Below are positions 9,690-15,448 of a stretch of DNA of 33,646 nucleotides, piece by piece. The DNA is taken from positions 1 to 33,646 of the forward strand of contig CAUWCT010000019.1 of assembly GCA_963557065.1 (NCBI GenBank), written 5' to 3'. The position numbers and the translations under genes were made by a program. The notes below the pieces were generated by a model, which was given only the letters and a program-made list of their open reading frames with translations, ran no database searches and had not been told where the DNA came from. The DNA is from UMGS1370 sp963557065. Lineage in GTDB: Bacteria > Bacillota > Clostridia > Lachnospirales > Lachnospiraceae. Each line of letters opens with the position of its first letter. The first letter of the stretch is position 1.

Positions 9690-10361
9690 ATGAAAAGGGA
9701 AGAAATGAAAATTTCAAAGATGTATGATTTGAGTCAGACCATAGCGGCTGATTATTTAAGGCAGTTTACCTACCCATGGGAGGCTCTGGCAGGAATCGGA
9801 CGGTTTGCAGAAGAATTGGGTGCCTCCCTTTCAGAGGAAGAGTATGAAAAACGGGGAGAAACTGTATGGGTACATAAGACAGCAAAAGTAGCTCCGACGG
9901 CCTGCCTGACTGGTCCGGCGGTGATTGGACGGTCAGCAGAGATTCGCCACTGTGCGTTTTTAAGAGGAAATGTGATTGTGGGTCAGGGGGCGGTAGTTGG
10001 AAACTCTACAGAACTAAAAAATGTGATTTTATTTAATGAGGTTCAAGTCCCTCATTACAACTATGTAGGGGATTCTATTTTGGGATACAAGGCCCATATG
10101 GGGGCAGGCTCCATTACTTCCAATGTTAAATCGGATAAATGCCTGGTAATCGTTCATGGAGAAGAGGAAGAGATTGAAACCGGACTTAAGAAATTTGGAG
10201 CCATGATTGGGGACTATGTGGAAGTTGGCTGCGGTTCGGTTTTAAATCCGGGAACGGTTATTGGCAGAGAGTCCAATATTTATCCCTTATCCAGTGTAAG
10301 GGGATGCGTAAACAGCCATTCCATTTACAAGAAGCAGGGAGAAATTGCAGAAAAGAGATAG
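9690..10361 (+). CDS. Left-handed beta-helix (hexapeptide repeat) protein, GlmU C-terminal-like
   Basis: A 223-residue protein whose residues about 60-210 are imperfect hexapeptide repeats ([LIV]-G-x-x-x-x pattern), for example VIGRSAEIRHCAFLRGNVIVG and VEVGCGSVLNPGTVIG. This predicts a left-handed beta-helix like the acyltransferase/trimerisation half of GlmU. The N-terminal 60 residues are helical and no nucleotidyltransferase signature is present, so a pyrophosphorylase label would be wrong. It may be a sugar-nucleotide O- or N-acyltransferase or a structural protein; the acceptor is unknown. The gene starts nine bases after topB with AGGAGG, and a terminator follows. Confidence 0.75.
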   Translation: MKREEMKISKMYDLSQTIAADYLRQFTYPWEALAGIGRFAEELGASLSEEEYEKRGETVWVHKTAKVAPTACLTGPAVIGRSAEIRHCAFLRGNVIVGQGAVVGNSTELKNVILFNEVQVPHYNYVGDSILGYKAHMGAGSITSNVKSDKCLVIVHGEEEEIETGLKKFGAMIGDYVEVGCGSVLNPGTVIGRESNIYPLSSVRGCVNSHSIYKKQGEIAEKR

Positions 10362-10367
10362 AATAGA

Positions 10368-10403
10368 AAAAGAGGCAGAAGCGTCCGGGAGTCTGCCTCT
10401 TTT
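10368..10403. terminator. Bidirectional terminator between convergent genes
   Basis: AAAAGAGGCAGA (10368-10379) pairs perfectly with TCTGCCTCTTTT (10392-10403). The A-rich left flank and T-rich right flank let it work on both strands for the convergent hexapeptide and CDF genes. Confidence 0.8.
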
Positions 10404-10409
10404 CTCTAT

Positions 10410-10433
10410 GTGCGCCCTGCGGCGCACGTTTTT
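10410..10433 (+). terminator. Second terminator, overlapping the CDF stop codon
   Basis: GTGCGCC (10410-10416) pairs with GGCGCAC (10421-10427) around a CTGC loop and is followed by GTTTTT. It backs up the previous hairpin for plus-strand transcripts and overlaps the last codons of the reverse-strand gene. Confidence 0.6.
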
Positions 10434-11601
10434 AACGGGTGAAATCCCGATCAACTGTAATAACTGTATAGAAATTAGGATGGCGCTCCTGTACCATTAA
10501 TTCAATCTGTTTTGTCAGAACGTTGGGCGGAGTGGGGTAGTCAATGGGAATGACAATATCAAAAATCAGATTGGTATGGGTAGGGCCTTTCACCATGCGG
10601 AAATCATGGAGAGTAATAGCAGAGTGAATACTGCGGATAAGAGCTACCACTTCACTGCGAGTTGACATGGTTTCTTCATCCTGATCCTGTATGGGATCCA
10701 TATGAATCACTGCATCACAGTGCAGCTTGGTGCGAAGTTCCCGTTCAATGTTGTCAATGGTGTCATGAAGAGCAAAAATATCTCCGGAAGCAGATACCTC
10801 ACAGTGGAGGGACACCATCTGGCGGCCAGGGCCGTAATCATGGACCAGCATATCGTGGATGCCTAGAATTTCCGGATGAGAAAGCGTAATTGCCCGGATT
10901 TTCTGGATAAATTCCGGATCCGGTGCCTGACCCAATAAGGGATTTAAGGTATCTTTTGCTGCCTGAAAACCTGCATAAAAGATAAAAATACCAACTGCAA
11001 CGCCGCACCAGCCGTCAATGTTGAATGAGGTAAAATGTCCGAAAACAGAGGCGACCAGCACAGCAGAAGTAGATAAGGCATCGCTTAAACTGTCTAAAGC
11101 GGTGGCTTTCATGGCAGCAGAATCAATTCTTTTGCCTGTGGAGCGGTTGTAGCTGGCCATATAAAGCTTTACGCCAATGGAAACCGCCAGAATCACGAGG
11201 GCAAGGGGCTGAAAATTTACCGGTTCCGGATGGAGAATTTTTTGAGCAGATGTTTTCACCAGTTCAAACGCCATGATCAAAATGGCGCCTGAGACGATAA
11301 GTCCGGATATGTATTCAATTCGTCCATGACCAAAAGGGTGTTCTAAATCAGGCTTTTGGCCGGCCAGATGAAAGCCGATAAGGGTCACAACCGAAGAGCC
11401 TGCATCAGAGAGATTATTAAAGGCATCTGCCGTAATGGCAATGGAATTGCTGATAAATCCGGCAAAGAATTTTCCTGCAAATAAAAGAAGATTAAAAAAG
11501 ATGCCTGCTGCGCCGCAGAGAATCCCATAGCCCTGGCGGACCTCTGGAGAAGATGTATTGTCATAATCCGCGATAAAACGCCTGGCTAAAAAGCGAATCA
11601 T
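10432..11601 (-). CDS. Cation diffusion facilitator family metal efflux transporter
   Basis: A proton-coupled metal exporter in the cytoplasmic membrane, 389 residues. Six membrane segments lie between about residues 28 and 215; HPFGHGR (88-94) is the family signature. The transport-site positions read Asp59 and Asn63 in DAFNN and Asp170 and Asp174 in DSLSD. This His-free set resembles manganese-type CDFs more than zinc types (inference). Two tandem ferredoxin-like cytoplasmic domains seem to follow, at about 225-310 and 315-389; ordinary FieF-type proteins (about 300 residues) have one. The start at 11601 is chosen because AGGAGG lies ten bases upstream; a longer frame from 11685 starts within the promoter. 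The gene is divergent from guaA. Confidence 0.88.
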   Translation of the reverse strand: MIRFLARRFIADYDNTSSPEVRQGYGILCGAAGIFFNLLLFAGKFFAGFISNSIAITADAFNNLSDAGSSVVTLIGFHLAGQKPDLEHPFGHGRIEYISGLIVSGAILIMAFELVKTSAQKILHPEPVNFQPLALVILAVSIGVKLYMASYNRSTGKRIDSAAMKATALDSLSDALSTSAVLVASVFGHFTSFNIDGWCGVAVGIFIFYAGFQAAKDTLNPLLGQAPDPEFIQKIRAITLSHPEILGIHDMLVHDYGPGRQMVSLHCEVSASGDIFALHDTIDNIERELRTKLHCDAVIHMDPIQDQDEETMSTRSEVVALIRSIHSAITLHDFRMVKGPTHTNLIFDIVIPIDYPTPPNVLTKQIELMVQERHPNFYTVITVDRDFTR

Positions 11602-11656
11602 AAACGAAAAACCTCCTGGAAAATAATAGTTGCAGTCTGATAAGACAACGTTACAT

Positions 11657-11685
11657 ATTTTACCACTTATAAAGCCGGAGGACAA
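11657..11685 (-). promoter_or_regulatory. Promoter of the CDF gene
   Basis: On the reverse strand, TTGTCC (11685-11680), a 17-bp spacer and TAAAAT (11662-11657), with a TG one base before the -10 (extended -10). Confidence 0.5.
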
Positions 11686-11693
11686 GGATTCCC

Positions 11694-11722
11694 TTGCTAT
11701 TTTTTATATTTGTATTTATAAT
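11694..11722 (+). promoter_or_regulatory. Promoter of guaA
   Basis: TTGCTA (11694-11699), a 17-bp spacer and a perfect TATAAT (11717-11722). Its -35 lies eight bases from the -35 of the divergent CDF promoter. Confidence 0.6.
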
Positions 11723-11771
11723 GGGTAAATAGGTAAACCATACCCAAATAAATGAATCAGGAGAAAAAGCC

Positions 11772-13064
11772 ATGAAACAAGACATGATTGTGATTTTGGA
11801 CATGGGAAGCACTGAAAATACCGTAATCGCCCGCGAAATTCGTGATATGGGCGTTTACAGCGAGATCCATCCCCATGACATCACCGCAGAAGAACTGAAC
11901 AAGCTGGACAATGTAAAAGGCATTATTTTAAACGGCGGCGAAAACCGGGTAGTAGACAATGTTCCGGTAGAAATCCATGCAGAATTGTATGATTGCGGGA
12001 TTCCGATGATGGCGATTGACCACCCTACCGCAAAGTGTGAGCAGATATTTGAGCAGATTCCGGGTCAGGAGGTTCTGCGTAAATTCGTATTTGATACCTG
12101 CCATGCAGAGCCAAACTGGAACATGAAAAACTTCATTGAGGATCAGACAGAACTGATTAAGCGTCAGGTAGGAGATAAGAAAGTGCTTCTGGCTCTTTCC
12201 GGCGGCGTAGACTCTTCCGTTGTAGCGGCTCTTTTGCTGAAAGCGATTGGCGACCAGTTAGTCTGCGTTCATGTAAATCATGGACTGATGAGAAAAAATG
12301 AGTCGGAAAGCGTAGTAGAGGTATTTAAAAATCAGCTTCATGCAAACCTGATTTACGTAGATGCGACTGAACGTTTTCTTGGTAAGCTGGACAATGTAGC
12401 AGAGCCGGAGCAGAAGAGAAAGATTATCGGCGGCGAATTTATCCGAGTATTTGAAGAGGAAGCCAGAAAGTTAGACGGCATTGAATTTTTGGGCCAGGGA
12501 ACCATTTATCCGGATATTATTGAGAGCGGAACAAAGACTGCCAAGATGGTAAAATCCCATCACAATGTAGGCGGTCTTCCGGAGGATCTGCAGTTTGCAC
12601 TGGTAGAGCCGTTAAAGCAGTTATTTAAAGATGAGGTCCGCGCCTGCGGCGTAGAACTGGGACTTCCCTACGACATGGTATACCGGCAGCCATTTCCAGG
12701 CCCTGGATTAGGTGTGCGCTGTCTGGGCGCTATTACCAGAGACCGTCTGGAAGCAGTACGGGAGTCTGACGCCATTTTGCGGGAAGAGTTTGAGAAAGCA
12801 GGACTGAATAAAAAAGTATGGCAGTATTTTACAGTTGTTCCGGACTTTAAGTCTGTAGGTGTTAAAAATAATGCCAGATGTTTTGAATATATGGTAATCA
12901 TCCGCGCCATCAACACTATTGACGCTATGAGTGCCAGCATTGAACGGGTAGACTGGGATGTGCTCCAGACGATTACAGACAGAATTTTGGCAGAGGTAGA
13001 AAACGTAAACCGCGTTTGCTACGATATGTCCCCAAAACCGCCGGCGACGATTGAGTTTGAGTAA
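11772..13064 (+). CDS. guaA: GMP synthase with truncated, inactive-looking glutaminase domain
   Basis: GMP synthase aminates XMP to GMP with ATP. This protein has 430 residues against about 510-525 for normal GuaA. The ATP-pyrophosphatase part is intact: P-loop SGGVDSS (143-149), then HGLMRKNE, GQGTIYPD and the dimerisation region with FPGPGLGVR and a C-terminal KPPATIEFE. The N-terminal class I amidotransferase begins normally (ILDMGSTENT, EIHPHD, GIILNGG). The nucleophile segment (normally GxCYGMQ) reads AIDHPTAKCEQ instead, and about 75 residues including the His-Glu pair are missing before WNMKNFIEDQ. It should therefore need free ammonia or a separate glutaminase subunit, as in archaeal split GMP synthases. 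It has its own promoter and AGGAGAAAA ribosome site. A second full-length guaA elsewhere is possible. Confidence 0.88.
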   Translation: MKQDMIVILDMGSTENTVIAREIRDMGVYSEIHPHDITAEELNKLDNVKGIILNGGENRVVDNVPVEIHAELYDCGIPMMAIDHPTAKCEQIFEQIPGQEVLRKFVFDTCHAEPNWNMKNFIEDQTELIKRQVGDKKVLLALSGGVDSSVVAALLLKAIGDQLVCVHVNHGLMRKNESESVVEVFKNQLHANLIYVDATERFLGKLDNVAEPEQKRKIIGGEFIRVFEEEARKLDGIEFLGQGTIYPDIIESGTKTAKMVKSHHNVGGLPEDLQFALVEPLKQLFKDEVRACGVELGLPYDMVYRQPFPGPGLGVRCLGAITRDRLEAVRESDAILREEFEKAGLNKKVWQYFTVVPDFKSVGVKNNARCFEYMVIIRAINTIDAMSASIERVDWDVLQTITDRILAEVENVNRVCYDMSPKPPATIEFE

Positions 13065-13168
13065 GTTTTTGTTCCCATCCCACACCAACCCACCGACCTA
13101 TCCCATCTAAAACACAGGGAACAAAGTTAAAGAACATAATAAAAATGTTCAGAATGAAAACACTTTTT

Positions 13169-13205
13169 AAGCTGTAAAAATTCACGTTGAATTTTACAGC
13201 TTTTT
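13169..13205 (+). terminator. Terminator between guaA and the toxin-antitoxin pair
   Basis: AAGCTGTAAAA (13169-13179) pairs with TTTTACAGCTT (13192-13202), followed by a T run. An additional long-range inverted repeat, TTTGTTCCC (13068-13076) with GGGAACAAA (13117-13125), sits between guaA and this hairpin but lacks a T tract. Confidence 0.65.
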
Positions 13206-13214
13206 GTGTATAAT
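13187..13214 (+). promoter_or_regulatory. Promoter of the Phd-RelE/ParE pair
   Basis: TTGAAT (13187-13192), a 16-bp spacer and TATAAT (13209-13214). As upstream of parE, the -35 is built into the terminator stem and the T run reads straight into GTGTATAAT. Confidence 0.55.
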
Positions 13215-13260
13215 AGAAGTAGCAGAAATAATATGAAATCAAGGAAGGAGCTGAAAGAAT

Positions 13261-13509
13261 ATGGCAAGTATTTTACCAGTATCTGATTTGAGAAATTATA
13301 ACGAAGTCCTGAAGAACTGCCATAAAGGCGAGCCTGTATATCTTACCAAGAATGGTAGAGGACGTTTTGTGGTTATGGATTTTGAAGATTATGAACGTGA
13401 TCGTGCGGAAAAGAAGCTTTTGATGAAGCTGCAGGAAGCCGAAGAAGCAGTGAAAGACGGCGAGGGATGGCTGGAGTTGGATGAACTGAAGGCACTTGTG
13501 GGGGAATAA
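13261..13509 (+). CDS. Type II antitoxin, Phd/YefM family
   Basis: An 82-residue antitoxin expected to bind and neutralise the toxin encoded next and to repress the pair's promoter. The N-terminal half (ILPVSDLRNYNEVL, then PVYLTKNGRGRFVVMDFEDYE) is the classic Phd/YefM DNA-binding fold. The acidic C-terminal tail (EAVKDGEGWLELDELKAL) would wrap the toxin. AAGGAGC about ten bases upstream supports ATG 13261. Its stop is one base before the toxin start, the usual translational coupling. It is the first gene of the island after guaA. Confidence 0.88.
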   Translation: MASILPVSDLRNYNEVLKNCHKGEPVYLTKNGRGRFVVMDFEDYERDRAEKKLLMKLQEAEEAVKDGEGWLELDELKALVGE

Positions 13510-13510
13510 G

Positions 13511-13810
13511 ATGTTAAAATTGCGGATTAACCCGATTGTTGCAAAGGACCTGAAGAATATCCGGGATTACATCGCTGAAGATAGTGAAGAATATGCCGTA
13601 AAGACTATAAAGGAAGTTTATGGTAAATTTGAGAATCTCCAGATGTTTCCGGGAATGGGGTCAGACCTTTCAAAGCGAGTCAGCTTTCGGACAGACTATA
13701 AATATGCGATATGGGAAGATTATGTGATTATCTACAAGGTAAGCAACGAGTATGTAGAGATCTATCGTGTCGTCAATCGGTATCAGGATATTATAAAAAT
13801 TTTTGATTGA
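13511..13810 (+). CDS. Type II toxin, RelE/ParE family
   Basis: A 99-residue toxin of the RelE/ParE fold. Visible features are the N-terminal RINPIVAKDLKNIRDYI helix, the basic strand segment (FRTDYKYAIWEDYVIIYKV) and the closing YRVVNRYQDI. Members either cleave ribosome-bound mRNA or inhibit gyrase. The catalytic pattern is not clear enough here to decide, and the -VVNRYQD- end is seen in ParE-like members of both kinds. ATG 13511 is one base after the antitoxin stop with GGGGGA as ribosome site; a TTG at 13496 in the same frame would overlap the antitoxin and is less likely. Confidence 0.85.
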   Translation: MLKLRINPIVAKDLKNIRDYIAEDSEEYAVKTIKEVYGKFENLQMFPGMGSDLSKRVSFRTDYKYAIWEDYVIIYKVSNEYVEIYRVVNRYQDIIKIFD

Positions 13811-13840
13811 TAACAGAAATATGATAACAAATTGATAACA
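13808..13840 (+). repeat. Three TGATAACA repeats after the toxin gene
   Basis: TGATAACA occurs at 13808-13815, 13822-13829 and 13833-13840. Related GATAACA copies lie at other gene junctions of the island (14088, 15152, 17618). Function unknown. Confidence 0.45.
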
Positions 13841-13895
13841 CCGTTCAGCATAGTCCGTGGACTTAGGACAGAGGAACACATATAAAACCAGATAG

Positions 13896-14066
13896 AACCA
13901 TAATACCTATACAAAATTGTATAGTGACAAAAACTCATTTGCGAGTTTGAGCAATTTTGAAATTGAGCATGAGAAGATAGAGAATGAGCCAAAGGTAGTT
14001 GTAGAGAAAAACGAGGAAAATGATAGTTCTAATATTAATGTAAGTGGAAAAAAATTGTTTCTATAA
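13896..14066 (+). pseudogene. C-terminal remnant of an unrecognised gene
   Basis: An open stretch of 56 codons ending in TAA (14064-14066) has no ATG and no ribosome site. Its composition is hydrophilic and protein-like (FEIEHEKIENEPKVVVEK, then a NINVSGKKLFL end). This suggests the 3' remnant of a larger, partly deleted gene. The parent family was not recognised. Confidence 0.35.
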
Positions 14067-14074
14067 TAAATTGA

Positions 14075-14326
14075 TTGACACCACATACGATAACACGTAT
14101 ACGCAATTTATCGAAAGACCTCCGGTTTGATGAGTTACAGAAGGTATTGGAAAGCTACGGATACGAAATGAATGCACCAAGAAGTGGAAGCAGTCATTAC
14201 ACTTTTAGAAAGCAAGGGTGTATGCCAATTACAATACCAAAGCACGAACCAATCAAGAAAGTATATGTAGAAATGGTAAGGCAGATTGTAGAATGCAAGG
14301 CGAAGAATGATGAAGACGCTGAATGA
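14075..14326 (+). CDS. hicA: HicA-type mRNA interferase toxin (start uncertain)
   Basis: An 83-residue HicA-like protein with a double-stranded-RNA-binding fold that in the family cleaves mRNA. The core RFDELQKVLESYGYE, the catalytic-histidine segment SGSSHYTFRKQG, and ITIPKHEPIKKVYV are well preserved. The N-terminus is doubtful: the only start in frame is TTG 14075, with no Shine-Dalgarno, and the first residues (TPHTITRIRNLSKDL) run through a GATAACA-type repeat at 14088. The gene may have lost its 5' end. It overlaps the following hicB-like frame by 20 bases, as usual for hicAB. If expressed, it would lack an intact cognate antitoxin here. Confidence 0.7.
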   Translation: MTPHTITRIRNLSKDLRFDELQKVLESYGYEMNAPRSGSSHYTFRKQGCMPITIPKHEPIKKVYVEMVRQIVECKAKNDEDAE

Positions 14327-14669
14327 TTATATGGCAATGTCCTATCGTATGGAAATTGTGGAAGACAAAGATGAAGGCGGATTTGTGGTTTCTTATCCGG
14401 ATTTGCCTGGTTGCATTACTTGTGGTTCTTGCGATATTCTGCACATTGTAAAGCTGGATGATAGTCGGGAAAGTGTATTTTTAATACAAGATATGTTTCC
14501 AATTACAGAGGAATACATAGAACGTGAATATACGATTGCTGGAAATCATTTGATGCTGACCAGTGAACATACGGCAAAGGTAATCGAACAAAAAGCAAGA
14601 AAAGAGTTTACTTTCCCTACCCAAAATCGAGGATGGTCGGATGTTGTTGAAATCCCCGTATGGTTGTGA
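14307..14669 (+). pseudogene. hicB: Chimeric HicB antitoxin remnant
   Basis: The first 38 or so residues are a typical HicB start (NDYMAMSYRMEIVEDKDEGG, VVSYPDLPGCITCG). After TCG, near position 14425, the usual HicB continuation (ETIEEA..., helix and DNA-binding tail) is absent. Instead about 80 residues of unrelated sequence follow (DDSRESVFLIQDMFPI..., ending DVVEIPVWL). The abrupt switch without a stop looks like a recombination junction rather than a frameshift. I did not recognise the fused part. The -35/-10 of the downstream toxin promoter overlaps the last codons. Antitoxin function is probably lost, unless the half-domain still binds HicA. Confidence 0.6.
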
Positions 14670-14675
14670 TAGAAT
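14647..14675 (+). promoter_or_regulatory. Promoter of the Hol-Tox-like mRNA
   Basis: TTGAAA (14647-14652), a 17-bp spacer and TAGAAT (14670-14675), with TG one base before the -10. Transcription would start near 14682 and give an 80-nt structured leader before the peptide. Confidence 0.55.
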
Positions 14676-14709
14676 TGCCTTACAGAAAGTACCCATGACA
14701 GGGTGGTAG

Positions 14710-14755
14710 CCTCCCGGCTTAATGACCTGTTCGCAGGAATACATAGGAAGGGAGG
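14710..14755 (+). promoter_or_regulatory. Leader hairpin sequestering the toxin Shine-Dalgarno
   Basis: CCTCCC (14710-14715) can pair perfectly with GGGAGG (14750-14755), which is the ribosome site of the peptide at 14764. A nested stem CCTG-TTCG-CAGG (14726-14737) would stack inside. Occlusion of the ribosome site is typical for type I toxin mRNAs; the fold is inferred from pairing only. Confidence 0.5.
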
Positions 14756-14763
14756 TGGCGCCG

Positions 14764-14880
14764 ATGACAGCTTATGAAATCATTTCGATTTTCATCGGGA
14801 TATTAGCTTTGCTGATGTCCTTTGGTAGCTTAATTGTTGCGTTGCTTGCCTTTCTCGATAAGAGAAACAAGCGAAAATAA
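14764..14880 (+). CDS. Hol-Tox-like small membrane toxin, type I
   Basis: A 38-residue peptide with one membrane helix (YEIISIFIGILALLMSFGS, then LIVALLAFL) and a charged DKRNKRK tail. Size, N-terminal MTAYEIIS and the basic end match the putative holin-like toxin (Hol_Tox) peptides of Firmicutes, which are studied or predicted as type I toxins that disturb the membrane. The strong but structurally hidden ribosome site GGGAGG lies eight bases upstream. An own promoter, a 3' terminator and a convergent antisense RNA complete the module. The family assignment is from memory of the consensus; the module architecture is read from the sequence. Confidence 0.75.
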   Translation: MTAYEIISIFIGILALLMSFGSLIVALLAFLDKRNKRK

Positions 14881-14975
14881 AAATGCCTATCCTGTCTGCC
14901 AACAGGATAGGCGGTGTTCATAAGGACATTTTGACCTAGCCGAGAGCATCCACCTTTGGAGTGGGTGCTTTCTTT
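14875..14975 (-). ncRNA. Candidate antisense antitoxin RNA
   Basis: A reverse-strand promoter (14982-15010) would start an RNA near 14975. A strong hairpin, GCCTATCCTG with CAGGATAGGC (14885-14912), is followed on the reverse strand by ATTTTTATTTT, a good terminator in that direction only. The resulting RNA of about 100 nt is complementary to the 3' part of the toxin mRNA, as in TxpA/RatA and BsrG/SR4 modules. Inferred, not shown. Confidence 0.5.
14945..14974 (+). terminator. Terminator of the toxin mRNA
   Basis: AGCATCCAC (14945-14953) pairs with GTGGGTGCT (14961-14969, one G-U), followed by a TTTCTTT run. Confidence 0.65.
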
Positions 14976-14981
14976 AGTTAC

Positions 14982-15010
14982 AATATAGCACAGTTTGTGG
15001 GGAAGTTCAA
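14982..15010 (-). promoter_or_regulatory. Promoter of the antisense RNA
   Basis: On the reverse strand, TTGAAC (15010-15005), a 17-bp spacer and TATATT (14987-14982). Confidence 0.5.
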
Positions 15011-15025
15011 GCAGAAAATCTTTCG

Positions 15026-15169
15026 TCAGCTTTTGTCAGGCTCTGGTCGTCTCAGCTTGTTCAGTTCTCCTGCCAACCTTGTGTCTTTTTCCGGATATGC
15101 AACATACTCTTGGATAGCATCATATATCAGGATATTACAAGAATCTTTGACTGATAACAGAACCATCAT
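15026..15169 (-). pseudogene. Short reverse-strand gene remnant
   Basis: An open frame of 47 codons that reads as plausible protein (LIYDAIQEYVAYPEKDTRLA, then GELNKLRRPEPDKS). A stop precedes it, and it has ATG codons at 15169/15166 but no ribosome site. It looks like the C-terminal piece of a helical protein, perhaps from a mobile element. I do not recognise the parent. Confidence 0.3.
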
Positions 15170-15253
15170 CAGGAATCAACCTTCTAAAATTTAATGGAGA
15201 AATGCATTAGATTAAAAAATAAGAACAAATGTTTGGGAACGGTTAAATATATA

Positions 15254-15282
15254 TTTACGAAAGAAGAAAAATAAGGTATAAT
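15254..15282 (+). promoter_or_regulatory. Promoter P1 upstream of the methyltransferase
   Basis: TTTACG (15254-15259), a 17-bp spacer and TATAAT (15277-15282), in a stretch richer in A and T than the flanking chromosome. Confidence 0.5.
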
Positions 15283-15301
15283 ATGAATACTTAGCGAGGT
15301 C

Positions 15302-15329
15302 TTGTCGAGCTTAGCAGGCATGGTATAAT
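15302..15329 (+). promoter_or_regulatory. Promoter P2 upstream of the methyltransferase
   Basis: TTGTCG (15302-15307), a 16-bp spacer and TATAAT (15324-15329) with extended TG. Direct CTTAGC repeats at 15290-15295 and 15310-15315 flank its -35 and could be regulator sites. Confidence 0.45.
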
Positions 15330-15448
15330 AACTCCAAAATGCAGCTGTGCTACGCACATCTGTCGCTGCCGTTGGCAGCTAACACATTTTGTCGTTACCA
15401 TATCAGGTGAAAATAAATATAGAGATAGGTTGTGAAAGGGAATATTTT
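15330..15448 (+). other. Structured leader of the restriction-modification genes
   Basis: The leader contains TGTGC-TAC-GCACA (15346-15358) and GCTGCC-GTT-GGCAGC (15365-15379), two small GC-rich hairpins in otherwise A/T-rich sequence. No gene was recognised between the remnant at 15169 and the methyltransferase at 15449. Confidence 0.4.

Noticed and set aside
9690..10361. UDP-GlcNAc pyrophosphorylase
   Set aside because: Only the hexapeptide beta-helix part is present; no nucleotidyltransferase domain.
14961..15194. Forward 77-codon frame after the Hol-Tox gene
   Set aside because: It begins in the toxin terminator and has no ribosome site; the reverse frame in the same stretch is more protein-like.
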